This document shows, in pieces, positions 63,336 through 64,000 of a DNA stretch of 64,000 nucleotides; position 1 is the first letter of the stretch; every line of letters starts with the position of its first letter. Both the position numbers and the translations under genes were made by a program. The notes under the pieces are model-generated. The model had not been told where the DNA came from. It saw nothing but the letters and a program-made list of their open reading frames with translations, and did not search any database. Source of the DNA: Candidatus Arcticimaribacter forsetii. GTDB lineage: Bacteria; Bacteroidota; Bacteroidia; Flavobacteriales; Flavobacteriaceae. Location: the NCBI RefSeq assembly GCF_910589745.1, contig NZ_OU342399.1, positions 496,001 to 560,000 on the forward strand. The letters are read 5' to 3'.

Positions 63336-63732
63336 GAATTTGTTTTAATAATTACTAAAAATGTTTTAGAAAGTGTTAATGAATTTCAAAAATTCAAAGT
63401 AAAACAATTTTTCTTTTTTTGAAAGTTTGCATCATTTCAAAGTGTTCTAGTAGTCAAATTAATAAAAATTTAACACGATTAAATTATATTCTTAAAATTC
63501 GTTCTAATCTATTATTAAATATTTTAAAAATAATTTTAGTAGTCTGATTTACATAACATTAGCTTCTTTTAAAAAATCATTTTATTCCTATATTCATTAG
63601 AGTTACGTTCTGTTTGTGTAAAATTAGTGTTGTTAAAGTGTTAGATCGCTATTCGATATTTAAAATAATTAGGTAAAACAGTATTTTTTTTTATCTTTAA
63701 ACCTTTATTTAATAAGAACAAAAATTTAAACA
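63336..63732 (+). other. AT-rich intergenic stretch before exbB
   Basis: The 397-nt gap between the receptor gene and exbB shows no gene, long inverted repeat or clear operator. A TATCTTTA element near 63702, one base off TAnnTTTG, is a weak -7 candidate for exbB. Confidence 0.4.
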
Positions 63733-64000
63733 ATGAGAAAATTATTCGTTGCCCTTGTAGCCAGCATTTTAATGACCGGTTTTTCCGCAAATGCAAATAC
63801 AATTAATCTTACAACTGCTGAAAATGTAGCAGTATCGACAAATGTACAGGACGAAGAACAAACGACTGCTGAATCGGCTTCTTTTACGCAAGAATTAAAA
63901 ACTCGATTTATCGAGGGAGGTCCAGGTTTTATGGGTATCGTTTTAATTTGTTTGATTTTAGGTCTTGCTATTGCAATAGAAAGAATTATCTTTTTGAATT
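63733..64000 (+). CDS. exbB: ExbB/TolQ-family proton channel protein (partial)
   Basis: Only the first about 89 residues are in the window. A cleavable signal-like helix (MRKLFVALVASILMTGFSANA) and a Thr/Glu-rich linker lead to FTQELKTRFIEGGPGFMGIV and LICLILGLAIAIERIIFLN, the first membrane helix and motif of ExbB/TolQ. This extended N-terminus is common in flavobacteria. ExbB powers TonB-dependent uptake, including the receptors in this window. Confidence 0.85.
   Translation, partial: MRKLFVALVASILMTGFSANANTINLTTAENVAVSTNVQDEEQTTAESASFTQELKTRFIEGGPGFMGIVLICLILGLAIAIERIIFLN

Overview
The window is AT-rich, gene-dense chromosomal DNA that reads as a marine Flavobacteriaceae member (Bacteroidota). 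Evidence: SusC/SusD pairs, several TonB-dependent receptors with CarboxypepD-like N-termini, TAnnTTTG-type -7 promoter elements, a TGNNACCA-type GntR regulon for alginate use, and housekeeping genes (mutS, clpXP-tig, sucAB, rpsP-rimM) whose proteins are Bacteroidota-like. No phage, IS element, CRISPR array or rRNA was seen. Species cannot be named from this window.

Region 1 (1-11.4 kb) is an alginate utilisation locus cut by the left edge. It holds the tail of a secreted protein, a PL7 alginate lyase, a FadR-type GntR regulator, a SusC/SusD pair, a hexuronate-type MFS transporter, an SDR reductase (likely DEH reductase), KDG kinase and KDPG aldolase. Together they would cut alginate outside the cell, import the products, and carry DEH to KDG, KDPG, then pyruvate and glyceraldehyde-3-phosphate. 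Two near-identical regulatory cassettes (terminator plus operator/promoter with TTGGTAAACCAA) sit before susC and before kdgK, tying both operons to one regulator.

Region 2 (11.4-20.4 kb, mostly minus strand): an outer-membrane-like protein, an enoyl-CoA hydratase, a persulfide dioxygenase fused to two rhodanese domains, a SulP anion transporter and a Cys-rich Crp/Fnr regulator (a likely reactive-sulfur module). A 53-aa membrane protein, a tocopherol-cyclase-like protein, a DUF6503-like protein and an MscS channel follow.

Region 3 (20.4-29.7 kb): SGNH hydrolase, kynureninase and M19 dipeptidase; then poorly characterised membrane and cytosolic proteins, a TonB-type outer membrane protein, a small lipoprotein, a Gly-rich propeller-like protein, and tRNA-Leu(UAA) and tRNA-Gly(GCC).

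Region 4 (29.7-44.5 kb) is housekeeping: mutS, a TrmH-type methyltransferase, folK, sppA-queuosine precursor transporter-rluF, a DUF2797 protein, a GH3 enzyme, tig-clpP-clpX, and rpsP-rimM-trmN6.

Region 5 (44.5-64 kb): a TonB receptor, two YhhN-family membrane proteins, umuC-umuD in reversed order, sucA-sucB, a retropepsin-like protease, tatD, tRNA-Ser(GGA), an IMPACT-family protein, a very large TolB-propeller/amidohydrolase protein, a DtxR/MntR-type regulator divergent from a TonB receptor across a 55-bp spacer holding two identical-pattern operators, and the start of exbB. The most interesting non-coding structures are the duplicated alginate regulatory cassette, the three-hairpin susC leader, the double operator at 61.06 kb and the GTAAC-N4-GTTAC palindrome before sulP.
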